DNA of 38,209 nucleotides from Microcoleus sp. CSU_2_2 (GTDB taxonomy: Bacteria; Cyanobacteriota; Cyanobacteriia; Cyanobacteriales; Microcoleaceae), in NCBI GenBank assembly GCA_012035135.1, contig JAAUPI010000021.1:1-38209 (forward strand), in the 5' to 3' direction. Shown piece after piece: positions 24,674-33,174 of this stretch; position 1 is the first letter of the stretch; each line of letters opens with the position of its first letter. Made by a program: the position numbers and the translations under genes. The notes beneath the pieces are model-generated. The model was not told the DNA's origin and did not search any database. It saw only the letters and a list, made by a program, of their open reading frames with translations.

Positions 24674-25012
24674 ATGACATCGAATCAAACGCGCACAGTA
24701 CCAGTTGATATCGATGGTATAACTGTTATGATTGAAGCTACTTGCCCTGGCTCAGAGAATACAAATGATGACAGTGAAATTGAATCTAATGTATCAGGTG
24801 AAATACTGTCGTTTGAAGCAGTAAATAAAACCATTTCAGCAATTTCTAAGGAATTATCAAGAAGTTTAGCTACTGCTAAACCTACTAAAGCTACGGTAGA
24901 ATTCGGAATTGAACTTCAGAAGCAATCAGGTCAACTTCTTGCACAAATCATTCAAGGTTCTGGCAAAGTAAATTTGAAAATAACTCTAGAATGGAACACC
25001 ACAGGACGTTAA
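24674..25012 (+). CDS. Trypsin-co-occurring (Trypco1/CU044_2847-type) protein, 112 aa
   Basis: The end of the protein, EFGIELQKQSGQLLAQI...SGKVNLKITLEW, has the pattern of the Trypco1 domain, which accompanies trypsin-like proteases in bacterial conflict systems. The N-terminus (TVPVDIDGITVMIEAT) has the short strand expected at the start of the domain. The role in the family is not known experimentally; it is predicted to be a partner, recognition factor or substrate of the protease. ATG 24674 has AGGAG 7 nt upstream. The gene is AT-rich like the next two and is 30 bases upstream of the protease gene, so they are probably co-transcribed. Confidence 0.75.
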   Translation: MTSNQTRTVPVDIDGITVMIEATCPGSENTNDDSEIESNVSGEILSFEAVNKTISAISKELSRSLATAKPTKATVEFGIELQKQSGQLLAQIIQGSGKVNLKITLEWNTTGR

Positions 25013-25042
25013 GCTTTATTTTTATAGTTCGATCTAAATAAT

Positions 25043-26155
25043 ATGCAATTCGAGCCTAATAGCAGTTTTCAAAGAATTTTACAAGAAAGTACATTACGCT
25101 TAAATAGTCAATATAATTATGGAACAGGGTTCTTTGTTGCTCCCGGTTTTGTTCTTACCTGTAAACACGTTATTGGAGAAAGTCATATAGGAAGTTACAT
25201 TAAAGCAAACTGGAATGGTAAAGAGGTTGCAGCTAAAGTTGTTAGTTTTTTAGAAAATGATGACATAGCACTTTTGAGTGTTGACTTAGTAAATCATCCC
25301 TGTGTCTTTTTAGATAAACAAGAAGTTGAAATTGGCCAGCGTTTATATACCTATGGATATCCAAAGAAGGAACGAGATGGAGATAGTAGATCTCCAGAAT
25401 CTGAGGGCTTATCAGATAAAGGTCGTATACTTACTTTAAGCGGTTCAAATATACAATCAGGATTTAGCGGTTCTCCTCTTGTGAATATCAAAACCAAAAA
25501 AGTATGTGCAATGACCACAATAGCTCGAAAGATACGAATACCAAGTACGGATGTCAAAGAACTTATTGGAGGGCAAGCAATACCAGCAGATATAATAATA
25601 TCATCTTGGGCTGGATTGATCGGTAATACTTGTTCAGTTGAGGTGATTTTGAGTATGAAATCAATTGGTGCTTTAGGCATATTTGCTGATTATATCAATC
25701 GAGAACAAAATTTTGTCAACCCTTGGAATATCAATACAAGCAGCCTTCTTCCTACACAAGATTTGAAGCAGATTATCTTGAAATGGGCAAGAAATATACA
25801 TTCTAGTTTTCTAGGAGGTCTTAATATGAATACTATAGAATTAGTAATTAACAATATCCATACCCAAGCCAACTTACAATATCAAGAATTATATGATTAT
25901 TTTTCTATTCCTCGGAATGATATGAGGGTTCAAATAGTAAGTAAATTTGCAGAGGAAAACTATAAAGCCGTCGCACCTTTTGAACATTGTGTCTACCAGT
26001 TTTTGTTTATATCTACAAACAATCGTATATTTATTAATATGATCAATGCCGAAAGCATCAGGAAGAATTTTATTGCATTTGCTAGCGATCAAATTATTAC
26101 GAAACTCTTGAATCTTTATATGAATACAAAAAAAATATCTGAAACTATATTGTGA
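25043..26155 (+). CDS. Trypsin-like serine protease with C-terminal effector-associated-type domain, 370 aa
   Basis: Residues 8-200 are a trypsin/DegP-type fold with the triad His42 (LTCKHVIG), Asp74 (NDDIALL) and Ser142 (GFSGSPL), so it should be active. No signal peptide or membrane segment is visible, which points to a cytoplasmic protease. Residues about 235-370 form a helical domain without a recognised family, in the position where effector-associated domains (EADs) are attached in conflict systems. It sits between the Trypco1 and CBS genes. Predicted role: a protease switched on by partner binding to cut host or invader proteins (inference). Confidence 0.75.
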   Translation: MQFEPNSSFQRILQESTLRLNSQYNYGTGFFVAPGFVLTCKHVIGESHIGSYIKANWNGKEVAAKVVSFLENDDIALLSVDLVNHPCVFLDKQEVEIGQRLYTYGYPKKERDGDSRSPESEGLSDKGRILTLSGSNIQSGFSGSPLVNIKTKKVCAMTTIARKIRIPSTDVKELIGGQAIPADIIISSWAGLIGNTCSVEVILSMKSIGALGIFADYINREQNFVNPWNINTSSLLPTQDLKQIILKWARNIHSSFLGGLNMNTIELVINNIHTQANLQYQELYDYFSIPRNDMRVQIVSKFAEENYKAVAPFEHCVYQFLFISTNNRIFINMINAESIRKNFIAFASDQIITKLLNLYMNTKKISETIL

Positions 26156-26226
26156 AGCCATGGAAATATCGATTTCGTCTTTCTTTTACTGTCTTTTAAA
26201 TTCAATCAAAAGTAGTAGGTTTTATT

Positions 26227-27219
26227 ATGACTAACAATCCATTCGATAAAGTAACTGAAATTTATACGCCTTTTGAGGAGCTAGTATATGTTGAAAAAGA
26301 TTCTGTTTTTTCTGAACTTTACTACAAGATGACAAGTCTAGGTGTTCGTCACTGTCCAGTGATCGATCCCAATACTAAAGAATGTTTTACAATCGTAAGT
26401 AGGCGCGATCTTGTTAAAGTAGTTCCTCCAGGAAATATGCTCATTCCACAAGAAGTTCAGGATGCAACGGGCATTAAAATAAGTCGGTCAATACTTATCA
26501 ATTTGATCGATGAGCTAGGGGATCAAAAGGTAGGCGATCTTTTTCCAGATCGAGATTTAATTACTGTTACTCCAGACGATGAAATCGTTAAAGCAGTTGA
26601 AGTTTTTTCTCTTAGGCACAATTTGGGAGGAAAGAATATGTACATCAGTGGTTTACCAGTAATAGAAGGTAAGAAATTATTAGGATTTATTTCCTACACT
26701 GATGTTTTGAAGAAGTTTATCAAGCATCAGGATAGTTTTTTAAAAAAAACTATTGATATGATTGCTACGATGTCTACTGAAGAGACTCCATTATCTACTT
26801 TACACAAAGCTCAACGTCTAAGTGATGCTTTTATGCGTTTACAAAATTATCGTTCACTACCAGTTGTAGATAAGCCTAGAAGTAATATATTAGAAGGTTT
26901 TGTAGAAGATGTTCAGCTTATGGCTTGCGACCATAAAAAATTTACAAACCAACTTAGCAAATTGGGTGTTGAGCATTTTATGACTCCTGTCGAACGTCTT
27001 TATACTCCTATGTCAGGGACAATATTAAAGAAGTGTTTGGACAAGTTTTATGATTCTTCTCAAGGAATGTATCCTCCTTCAACATTAGCAGTTTGCAGCA
27101 CAGAAGATGGACCAGTAAAACAGCTACTGGGCGTTCTAAGTTATGTTGATATCCTGAAAAAATGGAAAGAAGAATTTTATTCTCAACTAAGAGATACTGA
27201 TTCAGTTGAAGGTACTTAA
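26227..27219 (+). CDS. Four-CBS-domain protein (two Bateman modules), 330 aa
   Basis: Four CBS motifs are visible: about 9-68 (VRHCPVIDPNTKECFTIVSRRDLVKVV), 101-166 (ISGLPVIEGKKLLGFISYTDVLKKF), 183-232 (YRSLPVVDKPRSNILEGFVEDVQ) and 248-313 (LLGVLSYVDILKKW). CBS pairs bind adenine or other nucleotides (AMP, ATP, SAM, second messengers). No catalytic domain is fused. It follows the protease by 71 bases on the same strand with the same AT-rich composition, so it probably acts as the nucleotide sensor of the cassette. A stand-alone CBS array next to Trypco1 and a trypsin is not an arrangement I know. Confidence 0.75.
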   Translation: MTNNPFDKVTEIYTPFEELVYVEKDSVFSELYYKMTSLGVRHCPVIDPNTKECFTIVSRRDLVKVVPPGNMLIPQEVQDATGIKISRSILINLIDELGDQKVGDLFPDRDLITVTPDDEIVKAVEVFSLRHNLGGKNMYISGLPVIEGKKLLGFISYTDVLKKFIKHQDSFLKKTIDMIATMSTEETPLSTLHKAQRLSDAFMRLQNYRSLPVVDKPRSNILEGFVEDVQLMACDHKKFTNQLSKLGVEHFMTPVERLYTPMSGTILKKCLDKFYDSSQGMYPPSTLAVCSTEDGPVKQLLGVLSYVDILKKWKEEFYSQLRDTDSVEGT

Positions 27220-27266
27220 AAAATCACCTATAACAGTATATCCGCATCGGGCAATTAACATACGGG

Positions 27267-27410
27267 AGTCTGCAAATATCCTGCGCATCAAGATTGTTTC
27301 TTCTGCTAAATCGCCTCTCTCTCCGCTTCTAAACCTGCCAATAAATCAGTCAAACTCACATTTTCATTTTCCATAATCGTGACAATTCGATCGATTAATT
27401 GGGGAACTTG
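27267..27410. repeat. 144-bp duplicated module, copy 1
   Basis: Aligns without gaps to 28001-28144, covering the 3' end of the antitoxin gene at 27306 and about 39 bases beyond its stop. Confidence 0.8.
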
Positions 27411-27587
27411 AGGTTGTTTGGAAGCAAGCACAATCAGATTACCGATTTGGAGTAGCACCAGCATATCTCCCCGATCGACATTGAGAGCATCTTGCAATAA
27501 CTGGGGAATAGTAATTTCCCCTCCCTGTCCCAAAACAATCGGGAATTGTTGAATCACTACATCCGTTTCTTGTGAAGTTATTGTCAC
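27306..27587 (-). CDS. AbrB/MazE-like antitoxin, 93 aa
   Basis: A SpoVT/AbrB-like swapped-hairpin pattern is seen (GQGGEITIPQLLQDALNVDRGDMLVLLQIGNLIVLAS). This family binds DNA as dimers and often serves as the antitoxin half of a pair. The C-terminal 33 residues (VPQLIDRIVTIMENENVSLTDLL...EREAI) are shared with the antitoxin at 28022-28363. The start is GTG 27587, with GAGG 8 nt upstream; a TTG at 27680 would add 31 residues with no family character. No toxin gene is adjacent in frame. Confidence 0.65.
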   Translation of the reverse strand: MTITSQETDVVIQQFPIVLGQGGEITIPQLLQDALNVDRGDMLVLLQIGNLIVLASKQPQVPQLIDRIVTIMENENVSLTDLLAGLEAEREAI

Positions 27588-27733
27588 GACTTTAACCTCA
27601 GACTTTAGTGTTGAGTTTTTAAGACTTTTTATTATAGCAATTTTTGGGCATTTTTTGTTAAACTCCCCTAGAAGTTGCAATTACTACGTTGACCTGCTAC
27701 CGTTAACACAGACGCATCGTGGGAAAACAACCG

Positions 27734-27949
27734 ATGACACTAACAGAATTACTCCCTACAATTAGACAACTTTCTGCGATCGAGAAACGAGAATTAATCC
27801 GCATTCTAATGGCGGAAGAGGATATCAGTGAGGATATTTTTCCTTTGGAACCTTACAAAATTTACTACTTACCAACTCCTTACGATACTTTTGGTGCGGG
27901 TGCAGCTTTGATGCAGGCGATGAAGCTGGATAACAGAAATCACAACTGA
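27734..27949 (+). CDS. Small conserved cyanobacterial antitoxin-like protein, 71 aa
   Basis: MTLTELLPTIRQLSAIEKRELIRILMAEE and the C-terminal YYLPTPYDTFGAGAALMQAMK are the two conserved blocks of a small cyanobacterial family often next to PIN or protease-like partners. Its function is not established. ATG 27734 is chosen over a GTG at 27719. No partner follows. Confidence 0.55.
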   Translation: MTLTELLPTIRQLSAIEKRELIRILMAEEDISEDIFPLEPYKIYYLPTPYDTFGAGAALMQAMKLDNRNHN

Positions 27950-28000
27950 ATATTATGCGATTCCAATACTCTACCAATGACCCCTCTCAAAATGAGCTAG

Positions 28001-28144
28001 AGTTTGCAAACATCCTGCGCATCAAGACTGTTTCTCCCGCCAAATCGCCTCTCTCTCGACTTTTAAACCATTCAATAAGTCGATCGAATCTACATTTTCA
28101 TTTTCCATAATCGTTGCAATTCGATCGATTAGTTGGGGAACTTG
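28001..28144. repeat. 144-bp duplicated module, copy 2
   Basis: Second copy of 27267-27410, in the same orientation, over the 3' end of the antitoxin gene at 28022. Confidence 0.8.
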
Positions 28145-28363
28145 CATTGGCTCATCAAAATCCTCAGCAATTACCAACGGCATCCCGCGCAGAGGATAAT
28201 GTTTTTGCGCTGTCAATCCAGCACTCGAAATCTCAGCTAAATCTATCAACACAGAAGGCTCAGATTGCGACAACCGCATCTGACTTAAAAAACTCAATAG
28301 CACCGGAATTACATCATCTGATGCTTGCTCAATCTCATTGATTAATTCTTCTCGAACTGTCAC
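28022..28363 (-). CDS. DUF2281-like antitoxin, 113 aa
   Basis: The N-terminal helical part (VREELINEIEQASDDVIPVLLSFLSQMR) is followed by KHYPLRGMPLVIAEDFDEPMQ, the DUF2281/VapB-type block, and then the C-terminal VPQLIDRIATIMENENV...EREAIW module shared with 27306-27587. The start is GTG 28363, with AAGGAGA about 11 nt upstream. No toxin lies directly beside it; Uma2 (28511) is the nearest possible partner on the same strand. Confidence 0.6.
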   Translation of the reverse strand: MTVREELINEIEQASDDVIPVLLSFLSQMRLSQSEPSVLIDLAEISSAGLTAQKHYPLRGMPLVIAEDFDEPMQVPQLIDRIATIMENENVDSIDLLNGLKVEREAIWREKQS

Positions 28364-28510
28364 GATCGCACATTCTCCTTACTAGACTTCTTTACCCATT
28401 ATAATTTCCAAGAGCAGCTTTATGCTACGCGATCGCGCCAATTAGTTAAACAACCGGACTTAGTATTGAGGATGTGTGGAATTTGCGATCGGCTCGAAAT
28501 TAGAGCAAAG

Positions 28511-29074
28511 TTATCTACCTGCTTGCAACCACCCAAAAACCTGCTCTACTGTCAAATCTAATGTTAAAAAACTTGGCACGGGCAACCGATCTTGTTCCGT
28601 TAACTCAACTGGTTCTCGTCCGGGAATAAATACTAAAATCAACCGTTCCTCTGGATCGATTAACCATCCGAGCTGAGTCCCGTATTTCAAACAGTGTAAA
28701 ATATTACTAATCACCTTAGTTGCTTTTTGGTCGGGTGATAAAATTTCTACTGTCCAGTCGGGATGAATTGCAAAGGAATTTGGCACTTCGCCATCGGCTT
28801 CAAAAGCGATTCTCTCCCAAGCAAACACTGTAGCATCAGGTACAATAGAACGCCCGCCAAAAGTACACCGCAATTCGGGAAAAGCCAGAGCAGTTTGTTC
28901 CGTTTCCGCAACCAGATTGACACTATTGCAAAACTTGAGTTGCAAGCGAGAATGTTTGCCTTGAGGCATAATCTTTTGGTGAATGCGTCCGTTAATAAAT
29001 TCACTCGCAGGTTGAGTTTCCGGCAGTTTGAGAAAAGCTTCGAGAGTGAGAGAAATTGGAAGTGCTGCTGTCAT
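28511..29074 (-). CDS. Uma2-family (DUF820) PD-(D/E)XK nuclease-like protein, 187 aa
   Basis: Uma2 proteins have a restriction-endonuclease-like fold; their function in cyanobacteria is mostly unknown. SLTLEAFLKLPETQPASEFINGRI, SIVPDATVFAWERI and WTVEILSPDQKATKV carry the acidic catalytic residues (PD...EIL). The C-terminus GWLIDPEERLILVFIPG is typical. ATG 29074 (MTAALPISLTLEAF) fits the family start. An ATG at 29119 is also possible and overlaps the stop of the XRE gene as TAATG, which would allow coupled translation. Probably one operon with the XRE regulator. Confidence 0.75.
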   Translation of the reverse strand: MTAALPISLTLEAFLKLPETQPASEFINGRIHQKIMPQGKHSRLQLKFCNSVNLVAETEQTALAFPELRCTFGGRSIVPDATVFAWERIAFEADGEVPNSFAIHPDWTVEILSPDQKATKVISNILHCLKYGTQLGWLIDPEERLILVFIPGREPVELTEQDRLPVPSFLTLDLTVEQVFGWLQAGR

Positions 29075-29118
29075 CGGTTTGAATTCGGTGTCATTGCCAC
29101 TCTGCCATAATTTTATCA

Positions 29119-29403
29119 TTAACTAGATTCTGTGTTTGTAGATCGATCGACCTCACCCTCACCTTCACCCTCATCCTCCAAAATCTCACCCAAATAGCGC
29201 CGCACAAAATCCTGCGCTGCATCTATATCTAACAACTTTAACGCCACAACTATTTTCACAAGGGTGTCTCCAGTTGGATCGATGAGCTCATTAAACCAAC
29301 GATAGACAACGGAACGTCGCACGCCCATTGCGATCGCCAATTTATTTTGGCTAATACCATAGGTGTTCAGCACTTCTCTCAAAACTCGACCCGTTTTTCC
29401 CAT
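29119..29403 (-). CDS. XRE-family HTH regulator, 94 aa
   Basis: GKTGRVLREVLNTYGISQNKLAIAMGVRRSVVYRWFNE is a canonical helix-turn-helix (about residues 5-60). A short Glu-rich tail (EDEGEGEGEVD) follows. ATG 29403 is chosen; ATG 29412 and an earlier GTG-type start are possible. It probably represses its own operon by binding the palindromes at 29438-29499. Co-transcribed with the Uma2 gene downstream. Confidence 0.8.
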   Translation of the reverse strand: MGKTGRVLREVLNTYGISQNKLAIAMGVRRSVVYRWFNELIDPTGDTLVKIVVALKLLDIDAAQDFVRRYLGEILEDEGEGEGEVDRSTNTESS

Positions 29404-29437
29404 GCACCTCATGATGCCAAGGGAAGCCCCAACTGTC

Positions 29438-29499
29438 AATCACTACATATGTGTAGTGATTGCGATCTGATTGTACTAACTACACAATATGTAGTGATT
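29438..29499. promoter_or_regulatory. Two palindromic operators in the divergent promoter
   Basis: AATCACTACA (29438-29447) and TGTAGTGATT (29452-29461) form a perfect palindrome with a 4-bp centre. A second, shorter site, ACTACA-N5-TGTAGT (29479-29495) followed by GATT, repeats the half-site. They sit between the XRE gene and the gene at 29528, and fit an XRE dimer operator. Confidence 0.8.
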
Positions 29500-29527
29500 A
29501 GTTGATTTTGAAGATGAGGACTTCCCA

Positions 29528-29773
29528 ATGGCTAAAGACTGTCTAATCGAACCGCTCAACGACACCCAACCAGACTCAGATCCCACGGACGATCGAGAAA
29601 ACCGGGAACCCGTGCGTATCATGGTTGTTGGCTCCCGCCAAGGTATAACTACCGTAGTAAATTGGCTGGTGCGACTAGGTTTTGCCCAAATGGCAGATTG
29701 GAGCGACTTGCAGCGTGCACCGAATACGGGCCAGTGGATGCGCGTGCTGACAAAATGGTTGCACAAGAATTAA
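29528..29773 (+). CDS. Conserved hypothetical cyanobacterial protein, 81 aa
   Basis: No function known. An acidic N-terminus (residues 1-27) is followed by PVRIMVVGSRQGITTVVNWLVRLGFAQMADWSDL and TGQWMRVLTKWLHKN. ATG 29528 has GAGGA about 7 nt upstream. Divergent from the XRE-Uma2 operon and downstream of its operators, so it may be under the same control. Confidence 0.65.
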   Translation: MAKDCLIEPLNDTQPDSDPTDDRENREPVRIMVVGSRQGITTVVNWLVRLGFAQMADWSDLQRAPNTGQWMRVLTKWLHKN

Positions 29774-29851
29774 AGCAACTGACGATTCGGGCGATCGCAT
29801 TTCATAAACCTGATGTTTGGGAATCGCGCGATCGCGCTAATTAATTATTCT

Positions 29852-31972
29852 CTAACTTTTGACACCCGAACTACTATCACCAGTTAAAACATCCAACGAT
29901 TCCTCAGAATTCGGCTGAACTTCAGTCTGTTTTTCACCCGATTCAATGTCGTCTGTATCCTGTTTTAACTCAGATACAAGCGCCCCTCTAGCACGCCAAG
30001 CTTCGGCATTTTCTGGCTTAATTGCGATCGCCCGATCGTAAGCTGCCATTGCTTCTTCATAACGCTTTAATTCTGACAAAACAGTCCCCAGGTGACGCCA
30101 AGCATCGTAGGATTCTGGCTTGAGTTCAATTGCTTTTTCATAAGCGACGATCGCCTCTTCCTGCTGCTGCATTTTTGCTAAGGATTCGCCTTTACCAAAC
30201 CAGGCTTCGTAACAGTCAGGAGCAATCATAATTGCCTGCTCGAAAGATGCAATTGCCTCAGAATGCTTCGACAGTTTATCGTAAGCTACTCCTCGGTTGT
30301 GCCACAGTTCAAAGTCATTAGATTTAATTGCCAGTGCTTTGTCATAACATTCGATCGCTTCTTGATATTGGTGCATTCTTCCCAGCACGGCACCTTTATT
30401 ATACCAAACTTCATATTTTTCAGGCTGGATTTCGATCGCCCGATCGTAAGAAACAACTGCATCGGCGTAGCGCAGCAATTTCCACAGCATATTGCCTCGA
30501 TTGTACCAAGTTTCGTATCTATTGGGATTAATCGTAAGAGCGCGATCGTAAGAATCGACAGCTTCTGCATAATCCTGTAGTTTACCTAGTATCGCGCCTC
30601 GGTTGTGCCAAATTTCGCTATCGGTATCTTTGATAGCCAGAGCGCGATCGTAAGCAGCAACAGCTTCTTCATAGTGCTGCAATTTGCCCAACAAAGCTGC
30701 TATATTGTGCCAAGGATCGAAACTTTGGGGATTGATCGAACTTGCTCGCTCATAGCACACGATCGCCTCTTTGTACCGTTGCAATTTTCCCAGCAAACCA
30801 GCTTTATGATACCACACTTCGTACTGTTCCGGTTCCAGAGATATTGCTTGGTCGTAACAGTCGATCGCTTCTTCCGCGCGCTGCAACTTAATTAACACAT
30901 TTCCGCGCCAAAACCAAGCTTTATTTGCACTTTTATTCATTAAAATAGCTTTTTCAAAGCAGACTCTTGCCTCATCATAATTACGTTTAGAATAAAGCGC
31001 TTCGCCTTGATTGATATAATCGTCAGTCATCAAATTGTCCCCATCGCTAGTAGCAGATTCAACTTGCGACTGTGGAGAATTATTGAGCTGCGGTTGAGGT
31101 GCGAATTTGACCGCTTCTTTCGCCAGAATTGCCGGAACTTGGGAAATTTCTTCAACAACTTGAGATTTCTTTTCTTGAACTTCGGTAAGCAAAACTTGCA
31201 GGTGCAGGAGAAATTGAGATTTGAGAGTTTCGATTTGCTCGATCGAAGATTTTGAAACTTCACTTTCTCTGCTTAAAAATTCAACAGACTGTTTAGCTGC
31301 CAGCATTTGCGTTTCCAGCTCATTTCTCAATCTATGAGTCAATTGGCTAGAATTTTTGAGTTCAGTTTCCAACACGCCAATGCCTTGCAATCTTTTATTT
31401 GCATCAGCAACTAACTGTTTGACTATCACCCCCCGGATCAACCAAAAAAAGGCAATTGTCACGGGTGGAAATAGAGTAGCAAGAATTAGCAAAACATTCA
31501 GGAGAGTTGTGGTATTATTAAAACCATATCCAGATTCTGCATTACCAACAGCACGCGGAGAGAAAAAAGCCAAAGCATCCCGAACTTGAGGACTAGTTTC
31601 GACCCCTGATTCGATTACTTTAGCCAGCCAGGTTTCTTGTAAGGATTTTGTCAATTCGTCGCCCAATGAAGCTGAAGAATTCACCTGTGTTTTAGCAGCA
31701 GCAGACAACTCCGGCTTAGCAGCAGCTACCAACAAACTTTTTTGCGATTTTGCAGAAATCCTCGGCGAAAATTGTTCGCTGGCGATTGTTTCAGGAGCGC
31801 TAATTGACTCAGCGGAGCGCGATTCAGTATTATTTATAGCATCAACAAAATTAGTCGCCTGCGGTATCTGACCAGAAGCAGGAGGTGGAGCCGGATTAGC
31901 GCTAGTTTTAGCAGTTACATTCTGGGATGCGAGGGCAGCCAGAGTTAAGATAGCTACATTTGAGGCCCGCAT
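29852..31972 (-). CDS. Membrane-anchored TPR protein, 706 aa
   Basis: Scaffold-type protein of unknown role. The N-terminus (MRASNVAILTLAALASQNVTA) could be a signal peptide. One strong membrane segment is at about 153-180 (LLNVLLILATLFPPVTIAFF). A coiled coil covers about 190-275. About 11 TPR units fill about 316-690, most with the WxxRGxxLxxLxxYxEAIxxYDxAI pattern, the last one degenerate. The repeats are highly alike, suggesting recent expansion. ATG 31972 is clear. No neighbour gives a function. Confidence 0.85.
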   Translation of the reverse strand: MRASNVAILTLAALASQNVTAKTSANPAPPPASGQIPQATNFVDAINNTESRSAESISAPETIASEQFSPRISAKSQKSLLVAAAKPELSAAAKTQVNSSASLGDELTKSLQETWLAKVIESGVETSPQVRDALAFFSPRAVGNAESGYGFNNTTTLLNVLLILATLFPPVTIAFFWLIRGVIVKQLVADANKRLQGIGVLETELKNSSQLTHRLRNELETQMLAAKQSVEFLSRESEVSKSSIEQIETLKSQFLLHLQVLLTEVQEKKSQVVEEISQVPAILAKEAVKFAPQPQLNNSPQSQVESATSDGDNLMTDDYINQGEALYSKRNYDEARVCFEKAILMNKSANKAWFWRGNVLIKLQRAEEAIDCYDQAISLEPEQYEVWYHKAGLLGKLQRYKEAIVCYERASSINPQSFDPWHNIAALLGKLQHYEEAVAAYDRALAIKDTDSEIWHNRGAILGKLQDYAEAVDSYDRALTINPNRYETWYNRGNMLWKLLRYADAVVSYDRAIEIQPEKYEVWYNKGAVLGRMHQYQEAIECYDKALAIKSNDFELWHNRGVAYDKLSKHSEAIASFEQAIMIAPDCYEAWFGKGESLAKMQQQEEAIVAYEKAIELKPESYDAWRHLGTVLSELKRYEEAMAAYDRAIAIKPENAEAWRARGALVSELKQDTDDIESGEKQTEVQPNSEESLDVLTGDSSSGVKS

Positions 31973-32292
31973 AAACGTTAACTCACCTATGAGAAATTAG
32001 TGCTTGATTTTCAGAGATCGAACGATCGCACCCCTACTCTCAACAGTTATAATAACGATGCGATCGAGGTGGCGATGCTTCTCCAACATACGCCCTACCT
32101 CCGATCGATCAGGAAAACAAGGTGAAGAATTTTGTTAAATAAGCGTTAAAGTCCCCGTTTTCAAGAGGGATTCAGAGGGATCGAGACTCGGCTACCACCC
32201 AGATTTAAAATTAGTTTCAGTCTGAATTTGACCCGTAAGGTGCGCAGTGCGCGCGCACCCTACAAATATTGCGCCTGCGTAAATCCTGAGCT
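31973..32292. other. Gene-free stretch with a GTAAGGTGCG palindrome (32235-32263)
   Basis: No gene seen. GTAAGGTGCGC (32235-32245) and GCGCACCCTAC (32253-32263) form a hairpin of the same family as 601-693. It lies just downstream of the QueD-like gene on the - strand. The rest should hold the promoter of the TPR gene. Confidence 0.6.
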
Positions 32293-33165
32293 TTAAACCC
32301 GCGTTAAAACAGCTTCCCGCTGCTGACTAAAATCTGTCGCTGACTGTAAATCAGCACCGTAAATTTCACAGGAATTATTCGGACTTTCAATCAGCTTAAT
32401 CTTGTGCAACTCTCCTCCCAATTCCCGAATGGGCGCGAGTAGTAATTGCCCGATATAAACCGCAATATTCTCCGCCGTCGGCACAACCTTCTCAAAATAG
32501 GAAATATCCTTATTTAAAAAAGTGTGATCGAAAGGTTCAAGCACATAATCATCAACCGCCTTTTGCAAAGCTCCTAAATCCACAATCATGCCAGTCCGCG
32601 GATCAATTTCCCCCTTCACTGTCACCTCTAAATGATAATTGTGACCGTGACCGTTAGGGCGCGCGCACTTACCGTAAATCTCGGAGTTTTCTGCAAAACT
32701 CAAATCGGGACGGGCCAACTGATGAGCGGCGCTAAAATGAGTGCTGAGAGTCAAATAAGCTTCCATTCCGTTTCCTAAATATTCTGCCCAAAGTTCTGGA
32801 TGTTCAAACAACTGAATTTTGCACAAAGGCAAATGAGGAGCTAGCCGCTGCCAAATTTGGCGTGCTATGTTTTCGGTAGTTGGCAGAGTCTGCTGAAATT
32901 CCGGCCACGCTTCGTTGAGATAGGAAAAGTCGAGTTCGCTGGTAACTTCCCGCTTGATGACGTGTTTGACATCAGAGAGGTTGAGTACCATACCGTACTC
33001 GTCGAGTTCTCCTACCATAGAAACGTAAAGGACGTAATTGTGTCCGTGTCCCGGTGCGCGGGCTGTTGGGCCAAACCGCTCAAAATTCTCGGTTTCGCTT
33101 AACTCCGGCAGCCAATACCGGTGACTCGCTGAAAACTGCGCCCGACGATTGATGATGCACTGCAT
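32293..33165 (-). CDS. Two-domain 6-pyruvoyl-tetrahydropterin synthase/QueD-like protein, 290 aa
   Basis: Family enzymes convert dihydroneopterin triphosphate to 6-carboxy- or 6-pyruvoyl-tetrahydropterin for queuosine or pterin synthesis. Two tandem copies of the fold are seen. Residues 1-~135 have His in FSASHRYW and GHGHNYVLYV but no catalytic Cys before HGH (the segment reads FGPTARAPGHGH). Residues ~137-290 have SAAHQL, YGKCARPNGHGHNYHLEV (Cys present) and the catalytic Glu/Asp blocks PTAENIA. So the second domain looks catalytic and the first may be structural. ATG 33165 (MQCIINRRAQFSASH) is chosen over a TTG at 33174. Confidence 0.85.
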   Translation of the reverse strand: MQCIINRRAQFSASHRYWLPELSETENFERFGPTARAPGHGHNYVLYVSMVGELDEYGMVLNLSDVKHVIKREVTSELDFSYLNEAWPEFQQTLPTTENIARQIWQRLAPHLPLCKIQLFEHPELWAEYLGNGMEAYLTLSTHFSAAHQLARPDLSFAENSEIYGKCARPNGHGHNYHLEVTVKGEIDPRTGMIVDLGALQKAVDDYVLEPFDHTFLNKDISYFEKVVPTAENIAVYIGQLLLAPIRELGGELHKIKLIESPNNSCEIYGADLQSATDFSQQREAVLTRV

Positions 33166-33174
33166 AAAAGTCAA

